Notes under the pieces: model-generated
Told to the model about the DNA's origin: nothing
Databases searched by the model: none
The model's input: only the letters and a program-made list of their open reading frames with translations
Part shown: positions 43,386 to 52,046 of the stretch, piece after piece
How the letters are laid out: every line of letters begins with the position of its first letter
How positions within the stretch are numbered: the first letter of the stretch is position 1
Source: Streptomyces asoensis
Lineage (GTDB): Bacteria; Actinomycetota; Actinomycetes; Streptomycetales; Streptomycetaceae
DNA: 64,000 nucleotides
Direction of reading: 5' to 3'
Assembly (NCBI RefSeq): GCF_013085465.1
Contig: NZ_CP049838.1
Span: forward strand, 6,510,001 to 6,574,000
Position numbers and translations under genes: made by a program

Positions 43386-43655
43386 TCAGGCCGGGGCCGA
43401 CCGCCGGCGGAGTCGGCCGGCCGGGCGCAGCAGCAGGGAGAGCGAGGCGGCGGAGACGATCGCCGCGCCGAGGAGACTCGCCAGGGCGGTGCCGGGGCCC
43501 AGCGCGCTGTGGGTGACGAAGTCACCGAACAGGGCTCCGGCGACGCCGGTCGCGAAGACGAGGGTGCGCAGGGGCAGACGGTGCGAGAAGCGGTGGATCG
43601 CCGCCCAGGCGAGCACGAGACCGAGCACTGCCGAGCCGAGCGCTTCCAAGATCAT
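43386..43655 (-). CDS. Small membrane protein
   Basis: An 89-residue protein with three hydrophobic stretches (ILEALGSAVLGLVLAWAAIH, LRTLVFATGVAGALFGDFV and ASLLGAAIVSAASLSLLLRP). ATG 43655 has GGGAGGG upstream, better than the ATG at 43691. No recognised family. It is convergent with the ferritin-like gene. Confidence 0.7.
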   Translation of the reverse strand: MILEALGSAVLGLVLAWAAIHRFSHRLPLRTLVFATGVAGALFGDFVTHSALGPGTALASLLGAAIVSAASLSLLLRPAGRLRRRSAPA

Positions 43656-43821
43656 GTGGGTCCCTCCCGGACGGTTGGGGCTGTGCATCAAGGTCGTAGC
43701 CCGTCATACCCGTGACCTGCGGAATGCAATCCTCCTCTGTGGTCGGGTTGTGCTCCATCTGTGGAGAAGACGCTGACAGCGAAAACCGGCCGGGAATCCG
43801 GCGGTGAGAACGTCCGACGGC

Positions 43822-43875
43822 GCAACGGAAGTGGGGCCCGGCGACCAGATGGTCGCCGGGCCCCACTTCCGTTGC
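43822..43875 (-). terminator. 25-bp perfect hairpin after the DUF3107 gene
   Basis: Arms 43822-43846 and 43851-43875 pair without a mismatch around a 4-base loop (AGAT). It begins 5 bases beyond the DUF3107 stop. This is the longest perfect stem in the window. Confidence 0.93.
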
Positions 43876-43880
43876 TTCGC

Positions 43881-44108
43881 CTACAGAGCGCCGAAGCCCA
43901 CCTTGCGCGGGGCGGGCTCGCCCAGCTCGACGTAGGCCAGGCGGTCGGCCGGAACCAGGACCTTGCGGCCGTGCTGGTCCACGAGGCTGAGCAGCTGCGA
44001 CTTTCCGGCCAGGGCCTCGGCCACCACGCGCTCGACTTCCTCGGGAGTCTGACCGCTCTCCAGAACGATCTCGCGGGGTGCGTGCAGCACGCCGATCTTG
44101 ACCTCCAC
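43881..44108 (-). CDS. DUF3107 small actinobacterial protein
   Basis: A 75-residue protein from GTG 44108 (MEVKIGVLHAPREIVLESGQ). It matches DUF3107 (TB9.4/Rv3208A in M. tuberculosis), an actinobacteria-only family, predicted to be a small beta-alpha-beta protein. It lies next to a TetR gene, as in mycobacteria. Function unknown. Confidence 0.92.
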   Translation of the reverse strand: MEVKIGVLHAPREIVLESGQTPEEVERVVAEALAGKSQLLSLVDQHGRKVLVPADRLAYVELGEPAPRKVGFGAL

Positions 44109-44254
44109 GGCTATGTCCCTCCGACGGTCATGAGGTGCGCGGGCGTCCGCGCCGTACGCAGCACACATTAGCCCGGTGAGGGGACGTTCACGGCGCGGCC
44201 GTCCACGCCAGGAGCGAACAGCGGGCGGGAACAAACGGCCGGGCGTCCCCGCGG

Positions 44255-44920
44255 TCAGTGCTGATCGGTGCCGTGCAGCGGGAAACCGGCGATGCCCCGC
44301 CAGGCCAGCGAGGCCAGCAGCTGCACCGCCTGGTCGCGCGGCACGCTGCGGTCGCTGTGCAGCCAGGACCGCGCCACGACCTGGGCGAGGCCGCCCAGAC
44401 CCGAGGCGAGCAGCATCGACTCCGCGCGCGAGAGGCCGGTGTCCTCCGCGATGACCTCGCAGATCGCCTCGGCGCACTCGGTGGTCACCTTGTCGACGCG
44501 CTCGCGCACCGCGGGCTCGTTCGTCAGGTCCGACTCGAAGACCAGGCGGAAGGCGCCGCCGTCGTCCTCGACGTACGCGAAGTACGCGTCCATCGTGGCC
44601 CGGACCCGCTGCTTGTTGTCGGTCGTCGAGGCGAGCGCGCCGCGCACGGCCTGGATGAGCGACTCGCAGTGCTGGTCCAGCAGGGCCAGGTAGAGGTCGA
44701 GCTTGCCGGGGAAGTGCTGGTAGAGCACCGGCTTGCTGACGCCCGCCCGCTCGGCGATGTCGTCCATGGCGGCGGAGTGGTAGCCCTGCGCCACGAAGAC
44801 TTCCTGGGCAGCGCCCAGCAGCTGGTTCCGTCGGGCACGGCGCGGCAGGCGGGTGCCTCGCGGGCGCGCCGCCTCTGTCTGCTCGATGGCTGTCACGCCG
44901 CCTCCCAAAGTGGTCCTCAT
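44255..44920 (-). CDS. TetR-family transcriptional regulator
   Basis: A 221-residue TetR regulator with the N-terminal HTH (AAQEVFVAQGYHSAAMDDIA, then GVSKPVLYQHFPGK). The ligand domain is all-helical. ATG 44920 is used; GTG 44896 is an alternative that sits too close to GGGAGG. In M. tuberculosis the neighbour of the DUF3107 gene, Rv3208 (FasR), controls fatty-acid synthesis. Orthology here is inferred from gene order and HTH similarity, so a lipid role is only a suggestion. Confidence 0.88.
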   Translation of the reverse strand: MRTTLGGGVTAIEQTEAARPRGTRLPRRARRNQLLGAAQEVFVAQGYHSAAMDDIAERAGVSKPVLYQHFPGKLDLYLALLDQHCESLIQAVRGALASTTDNKQRVRATMDAYFAYVEDDGGAFRLVFESDLTNEPAVRERVDKVTTECAEAICEVIAEDTGLSRAESMLLASGLGGLAQVVARSWLHSDRSVPRDQAVQLLASLAWRGIAGFPLHGTDQH

Positions 44921-45076
44921 GCGGTGAGCGCCGCGCCGCCATCGTACTTTTCGGTAACCGTGGTGTGCGCGGTGCGCGTGCAGAATTTCACGGACTGGAC
45001 GGCGACAAAAGCGGTGTAAACAGGTTTGGACCGGGATGTTACGGGCATACTCCGCCCCGCTCCAGCTCGGCGCATG

Positions 45077-45295
45077 TCAGCGATAGTCGTCCTCGTCGAG
45101 GGAGACGACGCGGGCCTGTTCGACGAGGTCGGCTTCGTTGGCCCGGGTGGGATCCACGTCCTCCAGGGAGTCGTCGCGCTCCGGGGTGACGTCCTTGTAC
45201 TGCTCGGCGGCGTCGTTCTCCGGCGCCTCGACGTCGATCTCCCCGAAGTCGTCGTCCTCTTCGAACGTCTCCGGGTCGGTGGGGTCAACAGCCAT
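45077..45295 (-). CDS. Small acidic hypothetical protein
   Basis: A 72-residue, highly acidic protein (Asp plus Glu about one third; it starts MAVDPTDPETFEEDDDFGEI). ATG 45295 has AAGGGAG upstream. Probably disordered. No family recognised, but the clear ribosome site and codon bias support a real gene. Confidence 0.7.
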   Translation of the reverse strand: MAVDPTDPETFEEDDDFGEIDVEAPENDAAEQYKDVTPERDDSLEDVDPTRANEADLVEQARVVSLDEDDYR

Positions 45296-45536
45296 GGTGG
45301 GCTCCCTTCCTACGAACGTCCCTGCGAGTTGCAGGGGCCACAAGCGGGTGCCCTCGGTACGAGCCTAGGAGACACCCGTTTCGGACGCCATGCGATCGCT
45401 GTGCGGAGTGCCCCCGATTCGCGTGGGTATGGCTCCGGCGCGGCGCCGGGGTGGTGGCCCGCACGCGCGCGTGCGACCCGCGCGTGTGACGGCGAACACA
45501 CAAAAGCGTGCGTGATCGTCTCGTAACATTGCCCGC

Positions 45537-46514
45537 ATGTCTTCGACCGAGCTGCCCTCCGTGCCGCCCACCAGTGTGCTGCCGAAGGCGATCGCGGTCC
45601 GGGTGGCCGAGGGTGAGCGGCTCCGGTCGGTCGGGCTGCCGGGCGTCACGCTCACGGTCCGCTCCAGGCCGCCCGCGCGCGAGGGGCTCGAGCCCGCGCT
45701 GTACGTGCACGGCCTGGGCGGTTCCTCGCAGAACTGGTCCGCGCTGATGGCGCTGCTCGACGGGGTGGTGGCGAGCGAGGCCGTGGATCTGCCGGGCTTC
45801 GGCGACTCCCCGCCGCCGGACGACGGCAACTACTCCATCACGGCACACGCGCGTGCCGTCATCCGCTATCTCGACGCCGTCGACCGCGGACCCGTGCACC
45901 TCTTCGGCAACTCGCTCGGCGGCGCGGTGTCCACGCGCGTCGCCGCGGTCCGGCCCGACCTCGTGCGGACGCTGACGCTGGTGTCACCCGCGCTGCCCGA
46001 GCTGCGGGTGCAGCGGACGGCGGTGCCCACGGGACTGGTCGGGCTGCCCGGCGTGGCCGCGCTCTTCACCAGATTCACCCGGGAGTGGACCGCCGAGCAG
46101 CGCGTCCGCGGCGTCACGGCGCTCTGTTACGGCGATCCCGGGCGGGTCAGCCCGGACGCGTTCCGCCATGCGGTGGAGGAGCTGGAGCGGCGCCTTCAGC
46201 TGCCGTACTTCTGGGACGCGCTGACGCGTTCCACGCGCGGCCTGCTCAGCGCGTACACGCTGGGCGGTCAACACGGGCTGTGGCGCCAGGCCGAGCGCGT
46301 CCTCGCCCCGACCCTCCTGGTCTACGGTGGTCGCGACCAGCTCGTCGGTTTCCGCATGGCGCAGCGGGCAGCCCGCACCTTCCGCGACTCCCGCCTGCTC
46401 ACGCTGCCCGACGCCGGTCACGTGGCGATGATGGAGTATCCCGAGACGGTGGCGACGGCGTTCCGGGAGCTGCTCGCCGACACCGCCACCGCGACCGAGA
46501 CCTCGGGAGGCTGA
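45537..46514 (+). CDS. Alpha/beta hydrolase
   Basis: A 325-residue alpha/beta hydrolase with the nucleophile motif FGNSLGGAV, Asp in YGGRDQLVGF and His in DAGHVAMME. The oxyanion stretch is VHGLGGSSQNW. ATG 45537 lies 8 bases after TAACAT, a possible -10, so the mRNA may be leaderless. It precedes the DUF3152 gene by 7 bases and is likely cotranscribed with it. Confidence 0.9.
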   Translation: MSSTELPSVPPTSVLPKAIAVRVAEGERLRSVGLPGVTLTVRSRPPAREGLEPALYVHGLGGSSQNWSALMALLDGVVASEAVDLPGFGDSPPPDDGNYSITAHARAVIRYLDAVDRGPVHLFGNSLGGAVSTRVAAVRPDLVRTLTLVSPALPELRVQRTAVPTGLVGLPGVAALFTRFTREWTAEQRVRGVTALCYGDPGRVSPDAFRHAVEELERRLQLPYFWDALTRSTRGLLSAYTLGGQHGLWRQAERVLAPTLLVYGGRDQLVGFRMAQRAARTFRDSRLLTLPDAGHVAMMEYPETVATAFRELLADTATATETSGG

Positions 46515-46521
46515 GACCTAC

Positions 46522-47916
46522 GTGGGACGCCACAGCCGGCGTGGACCCGCGCCCAAGAGTGCCGCCAAAGGCGGCTCCAAGGGCGCGTCGCAGAGGGCTT
46601 CCGCGGAGCCGCCTCCCCAGGGGGACCCGCGCGGCGCCCGCGTCCAGGTGCCGCCCCCGGGGTACGACGGAACCCCCTCGCACGGAGTGCCCCGTTTTCC
46701 GTTTCCCGACGGAACTCCGGCCCATGGGTTCCCGCAGGTGCGGGGTGGCCACCCCGAGCAGCGTGAGGGCGGGGGCGGCTGGGGTGACTTGAGAGGGCGA
46801 TCGGCGGGTACCGGACAGCCCGTGATACCGCGTCAGCGACCCATGCCCCAGGACGGCCCGCGCCAGGGCCCCCGTCAAGGTTCCCGTCAAGGCCCGCGTC
46901 AGGAGTACCTCGATGCCTTCGGAGAGGACGACGAGGACGTCTTCACGCGCGCGAGAACGCCGTCCGCCGCCATACGCGTGCGGGAGCAGGATCCTTACTC
47001 CGCCGCCACCGACCGGGAGACCGCCTTCCGTACGACCACTCCGGCCGTCGTCGACGGTGACGACGACGCGCCGCCCGCCAGCGAGCCCGTGACCGCCCAA
47101 GGGGCCAAGGGGCGGGCCTTCACCGGTATCGCGGCCGCCGCGGTCACCACGGTGCTGGCCGTCGTGGTGGCCGGTCAGGTCGCCACCGGCCGGGACGACG
47201 ACTCCGTCCGGTCGCAGTCCGCCTCCGGGCAGACCCGTGAGGCCGTCGACGACGCCGCGCGCGGGGGCGACCGGCCGAGCCCGTCCGTGTCCGGCGCGCC
47301 CGGCGGCGCGGCCACGCTGACGTACGCGCAGCGGATGGACACGAAGTACGCGCTCAGCGCCACGCTGAAGGGGTCGGGGAAGTTCGACGCCGTCGCGGGC
47401 GTCGACAAGGCGCCCGGCAAGGGGCAGAAGTACACCTACCGCGTGGACGTGGAACAGGGCCTCGGGCTCGACGGCGAACTCTTCGCGCAGGCCGTGCAGA
47501 ACACGCTCAACGACGCCCGCAGTTGGGCCCACGACGGCGCCCGCACCTTCGAGCGGATCCAGTCGGGCGAGGCCGACTTCGTCATCACGCTCGCCAGTCC
47601 GGGCACCACCGCCGTGTGGTGCGCCAAGTCCGGTCTGGACACCACGGAGGACAACGTCTCCTGCGACTCGGCCTCCACCGAGCGCGTGATGATCAACGCC
47701 TACCGGTGGGCCCAGGGGTCGGAGACCTTCGGAGACAAGATGTACGCCTACCGGCAGATGCTGATCAACCACGAGGTCGGCCACCGCCTCGGCTACAGCC
47801 ATGTCACCTGCGACAAGGACGGCGAGCTGGCGCCGGTCATGCAGCAGCAGACGAAGTTCCTCGACCACGACGGCATCCACTGCCTGCCCAACGCCTGGCC
47901 CTATCCCGGCAGTTGA
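46522..47916 (+). CDS. DUF3152 membrane protein with a metzincin-type zinc motif
   Basis: A 464-residue protein from GTG 46522, 7 bases after the hydrolase. Residues 1-190 are basic, Gly/Pro/Gln-rich and disordered; a membrane helix lies at about 199-217. The outer domain contains HEVGHRLGYSH (417-427), an exact HExxHxxGxxH metzincin zinc-binding motif, with a candidate Met-turn at Met440 (APVMQQQT). Glu418 would be catalytic. DUF3152 is actinobacterial (Rv3207c in M. tuberculosis). An extracytoplasmic metalloprotease is inferred. Confidence 0.85.
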   Translation: MGRHSRRGPAPKSAAKGGSKGASQRASAEPPPQGDPRGARVQVPPPGYDGTPSHGVPRFPFPDGTPAHGFPQVRGGHPEQREGGGGWGDLRGRSAGTGQPVIPRQRPMPQDGPRQGPRQGSRQGPRQEYLDAFGEDDEDVFTRARTPSAAIRVREQDPYSAATDRETAFRTTTPAVVDGDDDAPPASEPVTAQGAKGRAFTGIAAAAVTTVLAVVVAGQVATGRDDDSVRSQSASGQTREAVDDAARGGDRPSPSVSGAPGGAATLTYAQRMDTKYALSATLKGSGKFDAVAGVDKAPGKGQKYTYRVDVEQGLGLDGELFAQAVQNTLNDARSWAHDGARTFERIQSGEADFVITLASPGTTAVWCAKSGLDTTEDNVSCDSASTERVMINAYRWAQGSETFGDKMYAYRQMLINHEVGHRLGYSHVTCDKDGELAPVMQQQTKFLDHDGIHCLPNAWPYPGS

Positions 47917-47950
47917 GCCCCAGGAGTGGCCAGGCGTCTCATGGGGCGCG

Positions 47951-47979
47951 TTGACATGCCCAAAAAGTTCCTCCATATT
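47951..47979 (+). promoter_or_regulatory. Consensus-like promoter for the leader ORF and ABC operon
   Basis: TTGACA (47951-47956) and CATATT (47974-47979) are 17 bases apart, nearly ideal for the main sigma factor. The expected start site falls at about 47985-47987, on or next to the ATG of the leader ORF, implying a leaderless transcript. Confidence 0.8.
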
Positions 47980-47986
47980 GCTGCGT

Positions 47987-48082
47987 ATGTGGTCTAGTCA
48001 TTCCGTCGACAGCAGCGCCGCCATCGAGCTGGCGCTCTTCGGCGTGACCGCGCTCTGCGTGGCCGACATCCACTGTCGCTGA
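47987..48082 (+). CDS. Leader peptide ORF ending Cys-Arg-stop upstream of an ABC importer
   Basis: A 31-residue ORF (starts MWSSHSVDSSAAIELALFGV, ends ADIHCR) with no Shine-Dalgarno site, placed 7-8 bases after a strong -10. Cys occurs at residues 24 and 30. Similar short leaderless ORFs with terminal Cys/Arg codons precede sulfur-related and other operons in actinobacteria. The stop codon TGA lies inside the stem of the following hairpin. The peptide is likely a sensor of Cys-tRNA or translation rate rather than a functional product. Confidence 0.7.
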   Translation: MWSSHSVDSSAAIELALFGVTALCVADIHCR

Positions 48083-48121
48083 CGCCGCCCTCAGGCGCGT
48101 GCGTCGCGAATTCCCTTTTTT
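48077..48121 (+). terminator. Terminator-like attenuator overlapping the leader stop codon
   Basis: CGC-T-GACGC (48077-48085, T bulged) pairs with GCGTC-GCG (48101-48108). An inner CGCC/GGCG hairpin is at 48086-48097. Six T residues follow at 48116-48121 after AATTCCC. The leader stop codon (48080-48082) is in the left arm, so a ribosome ending there would block the stem. Confidence 0.55.
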
Positions 48122-48269
48122 CCGGCTGTGACGTGGTCACGGCTCTTCGACGACCTGGCGCCGGGGCAGACGTCTGTTCACTTTCGTCTCACCCCTCGTC
48201 CATATGTCTCGGATACCGAGATGCCCCGGCAGGGGCGGCGAGACCGCCAACCGAGAGGTCGTCATTCCG

Positions 48270-49988
48270 ATGCGTCAACCGTCCCTCATAGCGCGCCGCG
48301 TCGCCGCGGCATCCGTCAGCCTGGTGGTGGCCGCGGGCGCTGCCGCCTGCGGGCCTGAGGACAACGATGCCAAGGCCTCCGGCGGCGACTCCGCCCCGCA
48401 CCAGGGCGGGACGCTCACCATCCTGAACCGCAACCCCCAGCAGGACTTCGACCCGGCCCGTCTCTACACCTCCGGCGGTGGCAAGGTCCCCACCCTGGTC
48501 TTCAGAACCCTCACCACGCGCAACCGCGAGAACGGCGCCCCCGGCACCGACGTGGTCCCCGACCTCGCCACCGACACCGGACGTCCCAACAAGGACGCCA
48601 CCGAGTGGACGTACACCCTCAAGGAGGGCCTGAAGTACGAGGACGGGACCGCGATCACCTCGGCCGACATCAAGTACGGCATCGAGCGGTCCTTCGCGCC
48701 CGAGCTCTCGGGCGGCGCGCCCTACCTGCGGGACTGGCTGGTCGGCGCGGCCGACTACCAGGGGCCGTACAAGGACTCCAAGGGCCTCGCCGCCATCGAG
48801 ACGCCGGACAGCCGGACGATCGTCTTCCATCTGAACAAGCCCGAGGGCGAGTTCCCGTACCTGGCCACCCAGACGCAGTTCGCGCCCGTCCCCAAGGCCA
48901 AGGACACCGGTACGAAGTACGAGGAGCACCCGGTCTCGTCCGGCCCCTACAAGGTCGTCAAGAACGAGAACGACGGCGAGCGGCTCACCCTGGAGCGCAA
49001 CACCTACTGGTCGGCGAAGACGGACGCCGAGCGCAAGGCGTACCCCGACAAGATCGACGTACGGTCCGGGCTCGACTCCTCGGTGATCAACCAGCGGCTG
49101 TCCGCGTCCCAGGGGGCGGACGCCACCGCCATCACCACGGACACCAACCTCGGGCCGGCCGAACTCGCCAAGGTCAGCGGCGACAAGGAACTCGCCGCGC
49201 GGGTCGGCACCGGCCACTTCGGCTACACCAACTACATCGCGTTCAACCCGAACGTGAAGCCGTTCGACGACATCAGGGTGCGGCAGGCGATCTCGTACGC
49301 CATCGACCGGTCCTCGGTCGTCAACGCGGCGGGTGGCTCCTCGCTCGCCGAGGCCGCCACCACCTACCTGCCGAACCAGAAGTCCTTCGGCTACGAGCCC
49401 TACGACCTCTTCCCGGCGGGCAAGACCGGTGACGCGGCGAAGGCCAAGGAGCTGCTGAAGGAGGCCGGCCACCCGAACGGGCTGACCATCACCCTCACCC
49501 ACTCCAACAGCCAGGACTTCGAGACCAGCCCGGAGATCGCCACCGCGATCCAGGACGCGCTCAAGAAGGCCGGCATCACCGTGAAGCTCCAGGGCCTCGA
49601 GGACAACGACTACTCGGACACGATCCACGACGTGAAGACCGAACCCGGCTTCTTCCTGGCCCACTGGGGTGCCGACTGGCCGTCCGGCGGTCCGTTCCTC
49701 GCCCCGATCTTCGACGGCCGGCAGATCGTCAAGGACGGCGCCAACTTCAACACGGGCTTCCTGAACGACAAGTCGGTCAACGCCGAGATCGACGCGATCA
49801 ACAAGTTGACCGACCTTGACGCCGCCGCCAAGAGGTGGGGCGCACTGGACAAGAAGATCGGCGAGCAGGCGCTGACCGTGCCGCTGTTCCACCCCGTCTA
49901 CAAGCGGCTGTACGGCGAGGACATCCGCAACATCGTCATCAGCGACTGGGACGGCGTCCTGGATCCCTCGCAGGTCGCGGTGAAGTAG
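48270..49988 (+). CDS. ABC transporter substrate-binding lipoprotein (family 5, oligopeptide type)
   Basis: A 572-residue solute-binding lipoprotein of the OppA/DppA class. Signal peptide ends at a lipobox (AGAAAC, Cys near residue 26). Family 5 signature lies at the YTLKEGLKYEDGTAITSADI stretch (about 112-131). The ligand may be a peptide, nickel chelate or other; not resolvable. ATG 48270 follows the leader region. The first gene of a complete importer operon ending at 53788. Confidence 0.92.
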   Translation: MRQPSLIARRVAAASVSLVVAAGAAACGPEDNDAKASGGDSAPHQGGTLTILNRNPQQDFDPARLYTSGGGKVPTLVFRTLTTRNRENGAPGTDVVPDLATDTGRPNKDATEWTYTLKEGLKYEDGTAITSADIKYGIERSFAPELSGGAPYLRDWLVGAADYQGPYKDSKGLAAIETPDSRTIVFHLNKPEGEFPYLATQTQFAPVPKAKDTGTKYEEHPVSSGPYKVVKNENDGERLTLERNTYWSAKTDAERKAYPDKIDVRSGLDSSVINQRLSASQGADATAITTDTNLGPAELAKVSGDKELAARVGTGHFGYTNYIAFNPNVKPFDDIRVRQAISYAIDRSSVVNAAGGSSLAEAATTYLPNQKSFGYEPYDLFPAGKTGDAAKAKELLKEAGHPNGLTITLTHSNSQDFETSPEIATAIQDALKKAGITVKLQGLEDNDYSDTIHDVKTEPGFFLAHWGADWPSGGPFLAPIFDGRQIVKDGANFNTGFLNDKSVNAEIDAINKLTDLDAAAKRWGALDKKIGEQALTVPLFHPVYKRLYGEDIRNIVISDWDGVLDPSQVAVK

Positions 49989-49992
49989 CACC

Positions 49993-51042
49993 GTGAGCGA
50001 GGCAGTCACCAAGGCGGCCGCCGAGGCCGTCATCGCCGCCCAGGCCCCCGGTACGGACCCCGCGTCCGTCCCGGGGGCCTCGGGGGCCCGTCAGTTCTGG
50101 CGGCGGCTGCGAGCGCAGCGCGCCGCCCTCGTCGCGGCGGTCGTCGTCGCACTGCTCGTCCTGGTCGCGCTCGCCGCGCCGCTGCTCACCGCCATCGAGG
50201 GCCAGGACCCGACCAGCTATCACCCCTCCCTCATCGACTCCGCGCGCGGCGGCGTGCCGGTCGGCCAGCTCGGCGGCATCGGCGGCGACCACTGGCTCGG
50301 CGTCGAACCGCAGACCGGCCGCGACCTGTTCGCCCGTCTCGTCCACGGCGCCCGGGTGTCCTTGGGCGTCGCGCTGGCCGCGACCGTGATCCAGGTCGCC
50401 ATCGGCGTCACCCTCGGCATCGCCGCCGCGCTCGGCAACCGATGGGTTGATCAACTGTTGAGCCGGATCACCGACATCTTCGTCGCCCTGCCGCTGATGA
50501 TCATGTCGCTGGCGCTGCTCGCGATCGTCCCGGCGAGCTTTCCCCGGCCCATCCTGGTCACCCTGGTCATCGGCCTGCTCTCCTGGGGCAACGTCGCCAA
50601 GGTGGTGCGCGCCCAGACGCTCACCCTCAAGGGGCTCGACTACGTGTCGGCGGCCCGGCTCAGCGGGTGGGGCACCTGGCGGATCGCCCGCCGGGAACTG
50701 TTGCCCGGGCTCGCCGCGCCCGTCATCACGTACGCGGCGCTGCTCGTGCCGCAGAACATCTCCGTCGAGGCCGCGCTGTCCTTCCTCGGCGTCGGCGTGA
50801 AGCCGCCGACCCCTTCCTGGGGACAGATGCTCACCGCCGCCGACGTCTGGTACCAGGCGGCCCCTCAGTACCTGCTGCTGCCCGCCGGCGCCCTCTTCGT
50901 GACCGTCCTCGCGCTGACCGTCCTCGGTGACGGCGTGCGCACGGCGCTCGACCCGCGCGCGGCGTCCCGGCTGCGGGTGGGGACGGGACGCAGGCGGGAA
51001 CACCGAGCGGACACCGCTGTCGAGAAGGAGACGTCCTCATGA
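49993..51042 (+). CDS. Oligopeptide-type ABC permease (DppC-like)
   Basis: A 349-residue permease with an N-terminal cytoplasmic tail, one helix (AALVAAVVVALLVLVALAAP), a long extracytoplasmic part and a five-helix core. The EAA-type loop is seen in GLDYVSAARLSGWGTWRIAR. GTG 49993 follows the upstream stop by 4 bases. The C-terminus overlaps the next start (ATGA). Confidence 0.92.
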   Translation: MSEAVTKAAAEAVIAAQAPGTDPASVPGASGARQFWRRLRAQRAALVAAVVVALLVLVALAAPLLTAIEGQDPTSYHPSLIDSARGGVPVGQLGGIGGDHWLGVEPQTGRDLFARLVHGARVSLGVALAATVIQVAIGVTLGIAAALGNRWVDQLLSRITDIFVALPLMIMSLALLAIVPASFPRPILVTLVIGLLSWGNVAKVVRAQTLTLKGLDYVSAARLSGWGTWRIARRELLPGLAAPVITYAALLVPQNISVEAALSFLGVGVKPPTPSWGQMLTAADVWYQAAPQYLLLPAGALFVTVLALTVLGDGVRTALDPRAASRLRVGTGRRREHRADTAVEKETSS

Positions 51043-52046
51043 GCGGCTTCGGCGGCTTCGGCGGCTTTGTGCTGCGCCGGGGCATCGGCACGATCCTCAC
51101 CCTGTTCGCCATCTCGGTGATCGTCTATGTCGTCTTCTACGTCACCCCCGGCGACGTCGCCCAGATCACCTGCGGGCCGCGCTGCTCGCCGGCACAGGTG
51201 CACCAGGTCGCCGAGCAACTGCGCCTCGACGAACCCCTCTACGTGCGCTACTGGCACTTCCTCGAGGGCCTCGTCGTCGGCCAGGACTACTCGACCGGCA
51301 CCTCCGTGGAGCACTGCTCGGCGCCCTGCCTGGGGCTGTCGTACCAGAGCGATCAGCAGGTCACTCAGCTGATCCTGACCAAACTGCCGGTGAGCCTGTC
51401 GCTCGTCTTCGGCGCGATGGTGGTGTGGCTGATCCTCGGCGTCGGCACCGGCGTGCTCTCGGCCTGGCGGCGCGGGCGGCTCACCGAGCGCGTCCTGACC
51501 GCCGTCACCCTGGCCGGAACGGCCACGCCCGTGTTCGTGATCGGCCTCATCCTGATGATCGTCGTCTGCGGCGAGCTCCAGCTGCTGCCCTTCCCGCAGT
51601 ACGTGAACCTCACCGACGACCCCGAGCAGTGGGCGTGGAACCTGCTGCTGCCCTGGCTCTCGCTCGCCCTCATCGAGGCCGCCTCGTTCGCCCGGCTGAC
51701 CCGGTCGTCGATGCTGGAGACCCTTGCCGAGGACCACATCCGCACCTTCCGCGCGTACGGCGTCGGTGAGCGGTCGATCATCGGGAGGCACGCGCTGCGC
51801 GGGGCGTTCGCGCCGGTCATCGCGCTGAACGCCAACAACTTCGGCTCCGCGGTCGGCGGCGCGGTGCTCACCGAGACCCTCTTCGGGCTCCCCGGCATCG
51901 GACAGGAACTGGTGCACGCGGTCAACGTCGTGGACCTTCCGGTGGTCGTCGGGATGGTCCTGGTCATCGGTTTCTTCGTGGTCCTCGCCAACGCCGTCGC
52001 GGACGTCCTGTACGCGGTGGCCGACCGACGGGTGGTGCTCGCATGA
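51039..52046 (+). CDS. Oligopeptide-type ABC permease (DppB-like)
   Basis: A 335-residue permease, first helix at about 12-34 (GIGTILTLFAISVIVYVVFY), a large external loop containing several Cys (CGPRCSP, EHCSAPC), then the five-helix domain. The loop DHIRTFRAYGVGERSIIGRH is the EAA-type motif. ATG 51039 overlaps the previous gene. The Cys residues in the external loop are an unusual feature and could form disulfides. Confidence 0.9.
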   Translation: MSGFGGFGGFVLRRGIGTILTLFAISVIVYVVFYVTPGDVAQITCGPRCSPAQVHQVAEQLRLDEPLYVRYWHFLEGLVVGQDYSTGTSVEHCSAPCLGLSYQSDQQVTQLILTKLPVSLSLVFGAMVVWLILGVGTGVLSAWRRGRLTERVLTAVTLAGTATPVFVIGLILMIVVCGELQLLPFPQYVNLTDDPEQWAWNLLLPWLSLALIEAASFARLTRSSMLETLAEDHIRTFRAYGVGERSIIGRHALRGAFAPVIALNANNFGSAVGGAVLTETLFGLPGIGQELVHAVNVVDLPVVVGMVLVIGFFVVLANAVADVLYAVADRRVVLA

